From: an uncultured Faecalicatena sp.
GTDB lineage: Bacteria; Bacillota; Clostridia; Lachnospirales; Lachnospiraceae
NCBI GenBank assembly: GCA_948468385.1
Contig: CAOKHZ010000001.1
Location: 211,920 to 275,919 of the forward strand
Length of the DNA stretch: 64,000 nucleotides
Direction of reading: 5' to 3'
Shown: positions 17,522 through 24,753 of the stretch, one piece after another
Numbering within the stretch: position 1 is the first letter of the stretch
Layout: each line of letters starts with the position of its first letter
Position numbers and translations under genes: made by a program
The notes under the pieces: model-generated
The model's database searches: none
Told to the model about the DNA's origin: nothing
What the model saw: only the letters and a program-made list of their open reading frames with translations

Positions 17522-18979
17522 CTATTCGTTTAAAACGCGTGCTCCCATATAGTAAAAGCCCTTGCATTCTTCTAATTTCACGGAAACGATTTTTCCAATC
17601 AACGCTTCCTCCCCTGGAAAATGCACCAGCAAATTGTTGTCCATCCTTCCGGTCATCAGCGCGTGGTCATGGTCATTGACCGATTCCACCAGCACGTCCT
17701 TGACCCCGCCCTTAAAGCGTCCACAAACCTCGGCAGAAATCTCCTGCACGCGGGCAAGCAGCCGGTCAAAACGATCCTTTACGACATCCGCCTCCACTTG
17801 GTTTTCCATCGCTGCCGCCGGCGTGCCGCTTCGTTTTGAATACTGGAACGTAAAAGCACTGTCATAGCGTACCTTTTCTATGATGTCCATCGTCTCTAAA
17901 AAGTCTTCCTCCGTTTCCCCCGGAAACCCGACGATAATGTCCGTCGTCAGGGAAATGTCCGGAATGGCGTTTCGCAGACGCTTCGTAAGCTCGAGGTATT
18001 GCTCCTTCGTATAACGCCGGTTCATTTTCTCAAGAATCCGCGTGCTGCCCGACTGAACGGGAAGATGGAGGTGACGGCATATTTTTTTCGATTCCGCCAT
18101 GACGGCAATCAATTCGTCCGACAAATCTTTCGGATGAGACGTCATGAAGCGAATACGCTCCAAACCTTCTATCTGTTCCACCTTGCGCAAAAGCCCGGCA
18201 AACGACATCGGAGTGTCAAGCGTATGCCCGTAGGAATTTACATTCTGCCCTAACAGCATCACCTCGACCACGCCGTCTTTTACCAGGCCTTCGATTTCCC
18301 GGATGATGTCCTGCGGGTTTCGGCTGCGCTCGCGTCCCCTGACATAGGGAACGATACAATAACTGCAAAAATTATTGCAGCCAAACATGATGTTGACTCC
18401 AGACTTGAATGAATATTTCCGCTCATTCGGCAATTCCTCGACGATTTTGTCCGCCGTATCTATAATATCAACGACCATTCGGTCGGATTCCTTGCACTGC
18501 ACAAATAACTCCGCAAATTTATAAATATTGTGCGTGCCAAAAATCAAATCCACGAACCGGTAGCTTTTCTGTAATTTCTCCACCACCTGCGGCTCCTGCA
18601 TCATGCAGCCGCACAAGGCAATCATTTTGTGGGGATGTTTCTTCTTGAAACGGTTCAACTGGCCAAGACGGCCGTACACGCGCAGGTTCGCGTTTTCCCT
18701 GACCGTACAAGTATTAAAAATCACGAAATCCGCTTTCTCCTCGTCCGGTTCGTCCACGTAGCCCATTTGCCGCAGGATGCCGGCCAGCTTCTCCGAATCG
18801 CGGGCGTTCATCTGGCAGCCGAAGGTCGTTACACAAGATTTAGGTAAGCGGCCGTTTTGTTGTTCAAAATCCTTCACCCACTCCCGGCATTTTGCCATAA
18901 AATAGTACTGTCTGGCAGGTTCTTCTGCGGGAGGCTCTGCATTAATGTCTATTTTATCTAAATCAATTTCCTGATACAT
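17522..18979 (-). CDS. miaB: tRNA-2-methylthio-N6-dimethylallyladenosine synthase MiaB
   Basis: Radical-SAM methylthiotransferase that completes ms2i6A37 in tRNA after MiaA. The N-terminal UPF0004 domain carries the auxiliary-cluster cysteines (TTFGCQMNARDSEKL, FNTCTVREN and LCGCMMQEP). The radical-SAM CxxxCxxC is CNNFCSYC near residue 200, and a TRAM domain ends the protein. All 485 residues are intact. The first 45 residues are poorly conserved. A broken second copy of its 5' end lies 0.6 kb upstream at 19595-19785, separated by an orphan gene. Confidence 0.96.
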   Translation of the reverse strand: MYQEIDLDKIDINAEPPAEEPARQYYFMAKCREWVKDFEQQNGRLPKSCVTTFGCQMNARDSEKLAGILRQMGYVDEPDEEKADFVIFNTCTVRENANLRVYGRLGQLNRFKKKHPHKMIALCGCMMQEPQVVEKLQKSYRFVDLIFGTHNIYKFAELFVQCKESDRMVVDIIDTADKIVEELPNERKYSFKSGVNIMFGCNNFCSYCIVPYVRGRERSRNPQDIIREIEGLVKDGVVEVMLLGQNVNSYGHTLDTPMSFAGLLRKVEQIEGLERIRFMTSHPKDLSDELIAVMAESKKICRHLHLPVQSGSTRILEKMNRRYTKEQYLELTKRLRNAIPDISLTTDIIVGFPGETEEDFLETMDIIEKVRYDSAFTFQYSKRSGTPAAAMENQVEADVVKDRFDRLLARVQEISAEVCGRFKGGVKDVLVESVNDHDHALMTGRMDNNLLVHFPGEEALIGKIVSVKLEECKGFYYMGARVLNE

Positions 18980-19054
18980 TTCTCTTGACTTTTTTCCCTT
19001 TCCAACATATAATATACAAAAAGAAGCGGGTTTTTTACCGTACAGCTTTATAGC

Positions 19055-19573
19055 TCAAGCGGGGTGCTCGTTTCTTTTTTTTATGTTTATGATATCGTAT
19101 AAATACAGTTTTCTATTCTCAGAATGTCTTATCACCAGTTCTGCATGAAATATATTATACCGCAAAACATCATTATTTTCATCAAAAACTGGTATTGCAA
19201 ATCTGGAATCATATCGATACCAGCCATATTTCGCATTTTTATCATGTTTTCTTTCCAGATTTTCCCGAAATCTTTTATTTGGGGCAATTTCTATCATCTC
19301 TGGGATTCCTTGCGCAGCATTTGCTTTTGCCTTTGCCAATGCTCCTTTTAATTTTGCAGTATAATTTGAACCAGAATATTCATCAGGAAGATCACTGCCA
19401 ATATATATGATCTCTTTACTCTCTGCAATTTCTATAAATTCTCCAACATACTGTTTTAAATATTGTTCAACCTCATCCCAGTCTATGTTTCTTTTCCCTT
19501 TAAATCGAATATCATTCACAATAACAATCTGGTTCCCGTTCACATCCTTGATAACGCTTATGTTTCTTTCCAT
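19055..19573 (-). CDS. Orphan LPD3-like/BECR-type domain protein of possible mobile-element origin
   Basis: A 172-residue soluble protein. Its motifs KFKGKRNIDWDEVEQYLKQY, IYIGSDLPDEYSGSNYTAKL, AKANAAQGIPEMIEI and KYGWYRYDSRFAIPVFDE, and the ending RKLYLYDIINIKK, match my recollection of a domain found at the ends of large polyvalent proteins of phages and conjugative elements in Clostridia (LPD3, or the barnase-EndoU-colicin-RelE nuclease group); this is recall, not a search result. I chose ATG 19573, preceded by AGGGAGGATT; the open frame extends to 19627 but those 18 residues are miaB-derived. It is inserted between a broken miaB fragment and intact miaB, and has no partner or immunity gene that I can identify. 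A/T-richness is higher than in its neighbours, suggesting transfer. Confidence 0.55.
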   Translation of the reverse strand: MERNISVIKDVNGNQIVIVNDIRFKGKRNIDWDEVEQYLKQYVGEFIEIAESKEIIYIGSDLPDEYSGSNYTAKLKGALAKAKANAAQGIPEMIEIAPNKRFRENLERKHDKNAKYGWYRYDSRFAIPVFDENNDVLRYNIFHAELVIRHSENRKLYLYDIINIKKRNEHPA

Positions 19574-19594
19574 AATCCTCCCTTGTACGCTGCC

Positions 19595-19785
19595 CTGCAA
19601 TAACTTTTCAGAATCTTGTTTACTCACACGAACGGACAGCCAAAGGTGGTAATCGTCGCGGACATGGGACGACCTAAACGATTACTTTCCTCTCTCACGT
19701 ACTCCCGTGCCCTGGCTATGTAAAAATATTGCCGCTCCGGCTCCGAAATAGGGAGCTCCGTCATAAATCTGTCATTTAACGTCAT
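19595..19785 (-). pseudogene. Truncated, frameshifted 5' fragment of a second miaB
   Basis: Starting at ATG 19785 the frame reads about 53 codons that align with the MiaB N-terminus (PERQYFYIARAREYVREE, then SATITTFGC), but the cysteine is followed by PFV and a TGA stop where intact MiaB has QMNARDSEKL. The homologous DSEKLL resumes in another frame a few bases later, so a short insertion of about 5 bases has shifted the frame. Homology then ends and the orphan LPD3-like gene begins. The fragment ATG overlaps the DUF4250 stop (ATGA), the coupling expected of a genuine ancestral DUF4250-miaB junction. It is not identical to the intact miaB, so it is not a recent duplicate of it. Confidence 0.8.
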
Positions 19786-19964
19786 ACAAACTGGTTCCTC
19801 TCTTTGTCATATTTATAATCAATCTGTTCCAACTTCGCACATAATTCGTCCCGCGACAACCGCATGTCCTCGCAAAGCCCGGCCAAGTCCGTATAATAGT
19901 CCCTTAGCTTTGTATTGATGACGCTCAACAGCATCACGGGATCCTCTGGCAACTGCACGCTCAT
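19782..19964 (-). CDS. DUF4250 domain-containing small protein
   Basis: A 60-residue protein of unknown function that matches the DUF4250 pattern: LPEDPVMLLSVINTKLRDYY near the start and the closing IDYKYDKERNQFV. It is acidic, soluble and predicted helical, with a central LSRDELCAKL helix. I chose ATG 19964, eight bases after AAAGGAAG; the open frame extends back to 20102, but that extension runs through the hairpin repeat. Its stop overlaps the ATG of the miaB fragment. Confidence 0.85.
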   Translation of the reverse strand: MSVQLPEDPVMLLSVINTKLRDYYTDLAGLCEDMRLSRDELCAKLEQIDYKYDKERNQFV

Positions 19965-19994
19965 TTTCGTAACTTCCTTTCTATTCGTCATTAC

Positions 19995-20163
19995 ATACCT
20001 TAACGGACTCGAAGAGTCCGCCCGCCCCGCAGGGGCATGCGTTAAGGGGTGCCCTCGGGCATACCTTGACGGACTCGAAGAGTCCGCTGGCGCAAAGCGC
20101 ATTTGATGTGGTATACCCGGATGGGTATATTTTGACGGACGCGAAGCGTCCGCCCGCCCTATG
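19995..20163 (-). repeat. Modular hairpin repeat, copy 2 (extended)
   Basis: The segment 19995-20130 is the reverse complement of the 9500-9635 copy with about five substitutions. It extends a further 33 bp (20131-20163) into a third stem-loop module. In that module the stem is GGACGC-TTC-GCGTCC, against GGACTC-TTC-GAGTCC elsewhere: a compensated T-A to G-C change. It fills the gap between the cyclo-ligase stop and the DUF4250 gene. Confidence 0.85.
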
Positions 20164-20179
20164 CTCTCGCAATTCTAAA

Positions 20180-20770
20180 TCACATGAAATCTCCCAGTTC
20201 CGTCATCACGGCCTGCACCCTTCTGTCATGCGAATCTGCCGGCAACGTTTCCGCGCATTGCATGGAATAGGTAATTCCCATCGTGTAAAACATGGGATGC
20301 CGCTCCAAATACTTGTCATAAAACCCTTTCCCGTACCCAAGGCGGTTCCCGGCCTTGTCAAACGCAAGCCCGGGAAGCAGTACGAGAACGCTTTCACCTT
20401 GTTTTACTTCCATCGGAATTTTACCTTGCATGGGTTCTAAAATGCCGGCATATCCGGGCGAAAGCTCCGAAAAACTTTGTATTTCAAAAAAATCCATCTC
20501 ATTCGTGGAATGTTCTTTTGCGCAATCTTCCTTTGCACGAACCCTGGGAACGGCCACTCTCTTCCCGCCTTGCCATGCAATTTCCATAAGGCGGGACAAA
20601 TCCACTTCCCCTTTGCATGCGACATAACAGAACAATATTTCACACCGTGCGAAAAAAGGATGGCGTGCCACGCGAGAAACGATTTCCTCGTCATAACGCC
20701 TCTTCACGTCCGACGGCAAACCGTTCCTTGACTTTGCCTTGACACGCCTAATTTCCGATTTTGGATCCAT
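20180..20770 (-). CDS. 5-formyltetrahydrofolate cyclo-ligase
   Basis: Converts 5-formyl-THF plus ATP to 5,10-methenyl-THF, returning stored folate to the one-carbon pool; folD and fhs are encoded at 30716-33324. The family signatures are the basic N-terminal KSEIRRVKAKSR and the C-terminal LLPGLAFDKAGNRLGYGKGFYDKYL ATP/folate loop, shown here as two runs: LLPGLAFDKAGNRLGYG, then KGFYDKYL. The 196 residues are normal length. Its start overlaps the end of the DUF896 gene by 23 bp. A hairpin repeat follows the stop. Confidence 0.93.
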   Translation of the reverse strand: MDPKSEIRRVKAKSRNGLPSDVKRRYDEEIVSRVARHPFFARCEILFCYVACKGEVDLSRLMEIAWQGGKRVAVPRVRAKEDCAKEHSTNEMDFFEIQSFSELSPGYAGILEPMQGKIPMEVKQGESVLVLLPGLAFDKAGNRLGYGKGFYDKYLERHPMFYTMGITYSMQCAETLPADSHDRRVQAVMTELGDFM

Positions 20771-20969
20771 ATTTTTCCCCCAGGTTCACCACGCTGCCAT
20801 CGCGCTCTTTCACGTCGATGGAATCGAGCTGGCTTTTCAAATTTCCACGGATGGCGGCCAAATACTCCGCACGAAGCAACTTTTGCTCCTTTGTCTCCTC
20901 CTCGCTGAGCCCTTCCGCCTTCGATTTGTGATATAATTCGTTAATCCTTTTAATTTTTTGCTCATCCAT
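20748..20969 (-). CDS. DUF896 (YnzC-like) small protein
   Basis: A 73-residue, charged, helical cytoplasmic protein of the DUF896/YnzC family, whose function is unclear. It shows the family pattern: IKRINELYHKSKAEGLSEEE, KLLRAEYLAAIRGNLKSQLD and a DGSVVNLGEKYG tail. ATG 20969 follows AAAGGAG. It overlaps the cyclo-ligase start by 23 bp. A promoter-like pair lies about 80 bp upstream. Confidence 0.9.
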   Translation of the reverse strand: MDEQKIKRINELYHKSKAEGLSEEETKEQKLLRAEYLAAIRGNLKSQLDSIDVKERDGSVVNLGEKYGSKIGN

Positions 20970-21026
20970 GAAACGTATGCTCCTTTCAGGACATTTTCCT
21001 TTATCATTTTTTTGTCCATAAAGTGA

Positions 21027-21051
21027 AAAATGACTCGCCACGAGCCATTTT
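21027..21051 (-). terminator. Hairpin with T-tract, likely end of BofC-like transcript
   Basis: AAAATGGCTCG and CGAGTCATTTT pair around a three-base TGG loop with one mismatch, and the minus-strand sequence then continues in T's. It lies 58 bp after the stop of the BofC-like gene. The hairpin overlaps the -10 of the downstream promoter candidate at 21047-21075. Confidence 0.5.
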
Positions 21052-21075
21052 AACACAAATCGGATTACAATTCAA
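21047..21075 (-). promoter_or_regulatory. Putative promoter for DUF896/cyclo-ligase
   Basis: TTGAAT and TAAAAT are spaced 17 bases apart on the minus strand, about 78 bases before the DUF896 ATG. The -10 lies inside the left arm of the hairpin at 21027-21051. Confidence 0.45.
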
Positions 21076-21109
21076 CGTTTCAAAATATTCTATTTTCATT
21101 GTATTTCCG

Positions 21110-21493
21110 TCAACTGGAGTAATTCTCCAGAAACCCATATAAATCTTTAACATCTTGTATATACTTCCCTTCCAGGATTTCTCCTTGTACTTCTTCGGGA
21201 AGCCCCGTCAATTCAATATCCGTCACCTCATATATCGTATGCTTGTCCGCATAATAAACGACGACGTATCCATTCAAATAGGCGAGATAATATCCTTCGC
21301 CCGGCGTTGGCGCCTCTTGTGGCGCTTCCTGCGCCTCTCCCTGCGTGCTCACGCTTTGGGGTGCCGGAACGACTTCCGCCGCGTCCTCTTGTTGTTTCAT
21401 CGCATGTTGATAACTGAACTGATAACCAAATCCAATCAACGTCGCGCTCATTAACAAGACCGCGGCAAATGCAATATCATGTTTTCCTTTCAT
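21110..21493 (-). CDS. Membrane-anchored protein with BofC C-terminal-like domain
   Basis: A 127-residue protein with one N-terminal hydrophobic segment (AFAAVLLMSATLIGFGYQF), a Q/E/P-rich linker and a C-terminal block GYYLAYLNGYVVVYY...VTDIELTGLPEE...LYGFLENYSS. That block resembles the C-terminal domain of BofC, a forespore protein that restrains sigma-K processing in Bacillus; the intact BofC architecture is not present, so a sporulation role is only suggested. ATG 21493 follows GAGG at nine bases; an upstream start at 21541 would add a basic stretch with no ribosome site. It lies 65 bp after the flippase gene. Confidence 0.6.
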   Translation of the reverse strand: MKGKHDIAFAAVLLMSATLIGFGYQFSYQHAMKQQEDAAEVVPAPQSVSTQGEAQEAPQEAPTPGEGYYLAYLNGYVVVYYADKHTIYEVTDIELTGLPEEVQGEILEGKYIQDVKDLYGFLENYSS

Positions 21494-21558
21494 AGGGCAA
21501 AACCTCTTTTTTCTTGATAGTATCGCCCTATCCCGCTTCATTTATACACACTTGGACT

Positions 21559-23232
21559 CTATCTTTGCGGTAGCAAGCGCAATCTGTCACACAAGATATA
21601 AATCCGCCTGCCTTGTGGCAAAGCCATGATGTCCTGTGCGGAGAGCGCGCCCAATTTCAAAATGGCAATCGCGTAAACGATAACCGCCGCCACGATGGCA
21701 ATTCCGGTCGCTGCAAATCTTCCCCCGATTGCCACGTCCATGACTTGGTAAACAAGATACGTCACCACGCCCATAATGGCGGAGGCAATCAAAGGCTTTA
21801 AAAACGTCTTGTCCCATTCCTGGCGATAACGGCACGCCTTGCGTATCGAACGCACGTCAAGAATGCACATGCAAATGGAAAAAATAATGTTGCTCACTAC
21901 CAGCGCGTAAATGTTCAATTTGAACACCACCATCATCAAAACTAACGAAATCAGGTGGATGACCAACGAGATGGCGGCATTTTTGGCCGGCGCCGTCATC
22001 CTGTTAATTCCCTGTAGCATGGAATTCATGACGGTGGACCATCCGTAAAATACCACGGTGATTGCCCCGATGGTCAAAAGCCTGGCCGGAATCTCACTGT
22101 CATCGTTAAACAAAAAGACCATCAACGGCGAGGCCAGTACCACGAGCCCCACGGTACAAGGAAGCGCCACCAGCATCGTAAGGCGGGTGCTCTGCGCGAT
22201 CTTTTCGTGAATCTGCGCCCGGTTACGTTCCGTATAGGCCGCCGTCAGGCTGGGAATCACGGAAGCGGCAAGGCCGTTGGCCATTGCCAGCGGAACGTTG
22301 ATCAGCGTATTGTATTTTCCGGTAAAGATTCCCAAAAGTGCCATGTACTCCTTTTCCGGGTAACCCTGCATCGCCATGAGTTTGTTAAAAAGGGTCATGT
22401 CCAGAATCTGGTTGATATTATATATCGCCGTACTGAAAATGACCGGCAACGTCGTCAACAGCAAGATTTTCAACAAACGCCCGTACCCTTCCTTGCGCCG
22501 CCTCCTGTCCCGCTTCATCTGCCTGCGGATGGTCGTACGATATGTATACATCGTAAACACCAAAAACAGAAGGGCGAACGCGGATCCCATCACGGTGCCA
22601 AGGGTGGCTCCCGCCGCTCCATACGCCGGCCTTAATAATTCTTCTTTCGCCTCCTCGGCCACCTGCGCGCCGATGTTAATCATGACGCTGGCCCCGGCCA
22701 GGCCGACGATCGCGTTGGTAATCTGTTCGATAATCTGGGAAATGGCGGTCGGAATCATCGTGCCCAACCCCTGGAAGTATCCCCGCAAAACGCCGAGCAC
22801 CGCGACCGTGAAAAGCCCCACCGCCAACACACGCAACGCATACGCGCTAAACGGCGACTCCATCATGTTGGCGGAAATAAAGTCCGCGCCCATGAAAATC
22901 AACACGGCGGCAAGAATCCCCACCACGATGGCAAAAACGACGGAACAGATAAAAACCCGGAACGCGTTCTTTTTCTGCCCGGAAGCCATCCGCGCGGACA
23001 CCAGCTTGGACACGGCGATTGGAAGGCTGAAGGAGGAAAGCATCAGCGTCATCGCATAAACCTCGTAGGCATACCCATAATAACCGTTCCCTTCATCCCC
23101 GAGTATGTTCGTCAAAGGAATCCGGTAAAGGACGCCGATGATTTTGACCACTACCGCGGCGATTGCCAAAATCGCGCCTTGAAGGAGAAAATCGTCCTTT
23201 TTTGTTTTTTTCGTGTTCTGTGAACCAGCCAT
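21559..23232 (-). CDS. MOP-superfamily lipid flippase (SpoVB/MurJ-like)
   Basis: Polytopic membrane protein of 557 residues with about 14 predicted helices, of the polysaccharide biosynthesis/SpoVB branch of the MOP superfamily that moves lipid-linked cell-wall precursors. The opening GAILAIAAVVVKIIGVLYRI and GNGYYGYAYEVY segments are typical of SpoVB-type proteins. I chose ATG 23232 (behind GGAGGA); the open frame reaches 23376 but overlaps ybeY with no support. It follows yqfC-yqfD-phoH-ybeY, two of which are sporulation genes. MurJ and SpoVB cannot be separated by reading alone. Confidence 0.82.
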   Translation of the reverse strand: MAGSQNTKKTKKDDFLLQGAILAIAAVVVKIIGVLYRIPLTNILGDEGNGYYGYAYEVYAMTLMLSSFSLPIAVSKLVSARMASGQKKNAFRVFICSVVFAIVVGILAAVLIFMGADFISANMMESPFSAYALRVLAVGLFTVAVLGVLRGYFQGLGTMIPTAISQIIEQITNAIVGLAGASVMINIGAQVAEEAKEELLRPAYGAAGATLGTVMGSAFALLFLVFTMYTYRTTIRRQMKRDRRRRKEGYGRLLKILLLTTLPVIFSTAIYNINQILDMTLFNKLMAMQGYPEKEYMALLGIFTGKYNTLINVPLAMANGLAASVIPSLTAAYTERNRAQIHEKIAQSTRLTMLVALPCTVGLVVLASPLMVFLFNDDSEIPARLLTIGAITVVFYGWSTVMNSMLQGINRMTAPAKNAAISLVIHLISLVLMMVVFKLNIYALVVSNIIFSICMCILDVRSIRKACRYRQEWDKTFLKPLIASAIMGVVTYLVYQVMDVAIGGRFAATGIAIVAAVIVYAIAILKLGALSAQDIMALPQGRRIYILCDRLRLLPQR

Positions 23233-23263
23233 AAATAAAACTATCCTCCGTAAACCGACAGCC

Positions 23264-23758
23264 TCAACGCCAAATTTGCAGTTTTTCCATGATTTCGCGC
23301 TGTTTCTGTTCCATTTCTTCGCGTTGTGTCTCTTCCACGTGGTCAAATCCAAATAAATGCAACATACTGTGGGCAATCAAAAACGCGAACTCGCGCCGTA
23401 CCCCATGACCGTATTCCTCGGCTTGCGCAAGCACCTTCGGCTTACAAATCACGATATCCCCCAGCATCAATTCGCCGGAATCCGGGTTGAACGCCTCCGG
23501 CTGCCACTCAAACGGTGAAAAGTCACCCGGAACCTCGTATTCCAGCAAGGGAAACGAGAGCACGTCAGTAGGCTTGTCCGTCTGACGGAACGTCTTGTTC
23601 ATTTCCCGTACCTCGTCCTCTTCCGTCAAAAGCAGGTTGACTTCCGCCTCATACGGGCAATTTACATATTCCAGGGCGGCTTCCATGACCATGTCCGCAA
23701 TCTCCTTGGCATCCAGTGATAACGACGTAAAACCTTCCTCTTCCATGTACAAGCTCAT
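23264..23758 (-). CDS. ybeY: rRNA maturation endoribonuclease YbeY
   Basis: Zinc-dependent endoribonuclease for 16S rRNA 3' end maturation and ribosome quality control. The metal site HSMLHLFGFDH (HxxxHxxxxxH) lies at about residues 129-139, and NKTFRQTDKPTDVLSFP, the family-defining segment, precedes it. The 164 residues are normal. It overlaps the phoH stop by 4 bp (ATGA), a widespread phoH-ybeY linkage. Confidence 0.96.
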   Translation of the reverse strand: MSLYMEEEGFTSLSLDAKEIADMVMEAALEYVNCPYEAEVNLLLTEEDEVREMNKTFRQTDKPTDVLSFPLLEYEVPGDFSPFEWQPEAFNPDSGELMLGDIVICKPKVLAQAEEYGHGVRREFAFLIAHSMLHLFGFDHVEETQREEMEQKQREIMEKLQIWR

Positions 23759-24753
23759 GACTTTTTCTTCCGCGCGGTACTTTTCGAGGCGCGGTTTCCT
23801 TTCTTTTCATATTCCTCATACGCCTTGACAATCTTTTGTACCAGTGGGTGGCGTACCACGTCCCGGTTCGTCAGCGTGCATACGCGGATATCCTCGATTC
23901 CCTTCACGACCTTTACGGCCACGTCAAGCCCGGACGTGGTGCCCGCGGCCAGATCCTTTTGCGTGCCGTCCCCGGTAATCACCACTTTGGAGCCAAACCC
24001 GATACGGGTGAGGAACATCTTCATCTGTGCCGGGGTGGTATTTTGCGCCTCGTCAAGGATGATGAACGCGTTATCCAAAGTCCGCCCTCTCATGTAGGCG
24101 AGCGGGGCCACCTCGATCAACCCTTTTTCCATATTTTTGGCAAACGATTCGGCTCCCATGATTTGATACAACGCGTCGTAAAGCGGACGCAGGTAAGGGT
24201 CAATCTTGCTTTGCAAGTCCCCCGGCAAGAATCCAAGTTTTTCGCCGGCCTCGATGGCCGGGCGGGTCAGGATGATCCTCGCCACTTCGTTCCTCTTGAA
24301 AGCGGTGACCGCCATCGCGATGGCAAGATACGTCTTGCCGGTTCCGGCGGGTCCCAGCCCGAACGTGACCATCCCGCTCCGGATGGCGTCCACGTACTCC
24401 TTCTGTCCCAGGGTCTTGGGCCTGACGGGCTTCCCTTGTAATGTATGGCAAATGAGATCCTTGTCAATCTCTACCAGTTCGTCCTCTTGATTTTCATATA
24501 CCAGGGAAATCGCGTAATCCACGTTCTGTTCCGTAATCACGTTTCCGCGCCGCGACAATTCGACAAGCTGGGTTAGCACCCGCCGTGCCCGTTCAGCTTG
24601 TGCCTGCTCGCCCAAAAGCTTCACCGCCCCGTCCCTGACGATGAGGGTAATATGGAAATTTTGTTCTATCTTCCTGGCAAACACGTCAAACTGTCCAAAT
24701 ACATTTTTTTCATGCTCCGCCGGAATGTCAATTATCACTTCTGATAGACTCAT
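23755..24753 (-). CDS. phoH: PhoH-family ATPase
   Basis: Cytoplasmic P-loop ATPase of the PhoH/YbeZ family, genetically tied to YbeY and thought to act in RNA metabolism. The N-terminal KH-like region precedes Walker A GPAGTGKTYLA (about residue 140), the TRPAIEAGEKLGFLPGDL block and Walker B FIILDEAQNTTPAQMK. The chosen ATG at 24753 gives 332 residues; the open frame to 24807 lies in the yqfD end. It overlaps yqfD by 26 bp and ybeY by 4 bp. Confidence 0.95.
   Translation of the reverse strand: MSLSEVIIDIPAEHEKNVFGQFDVFARKIEQNFHITLIVRDGAVKLLGEQAQAERARRVLTQLVELSRRGNVITEQNVDYAISLVYENQEDELVEIDKDLICHTLQGKPVRPKTLGQKEYVDAIRSGMVTFGLGPAGTGKTYLAIAMAVTAFKRNEVARIILTRPAIEAGEKLGFLPGDLQSKIDPYLRPLYDALYQIMGAESFAKNMEKGLIEVAPLAYMRGRTLDNAFIILDEAQNTTPAQMKMFLTRIGFGSKVVITGDGTQKDLAAGTTSGLDVAVKVVKGIEDIRVCTLTNRDVVRHPLVQKIVKAYEEYEKKGNRASKSTARKKKS

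Noticed and set aside
19782-20102. Longer DUF4250 reading frame starting at 20102
   Set aside because: The extra 46 codons run through the hairpin repeat and have no ribosome site; the ATG at 19964 has one and matches the family start.
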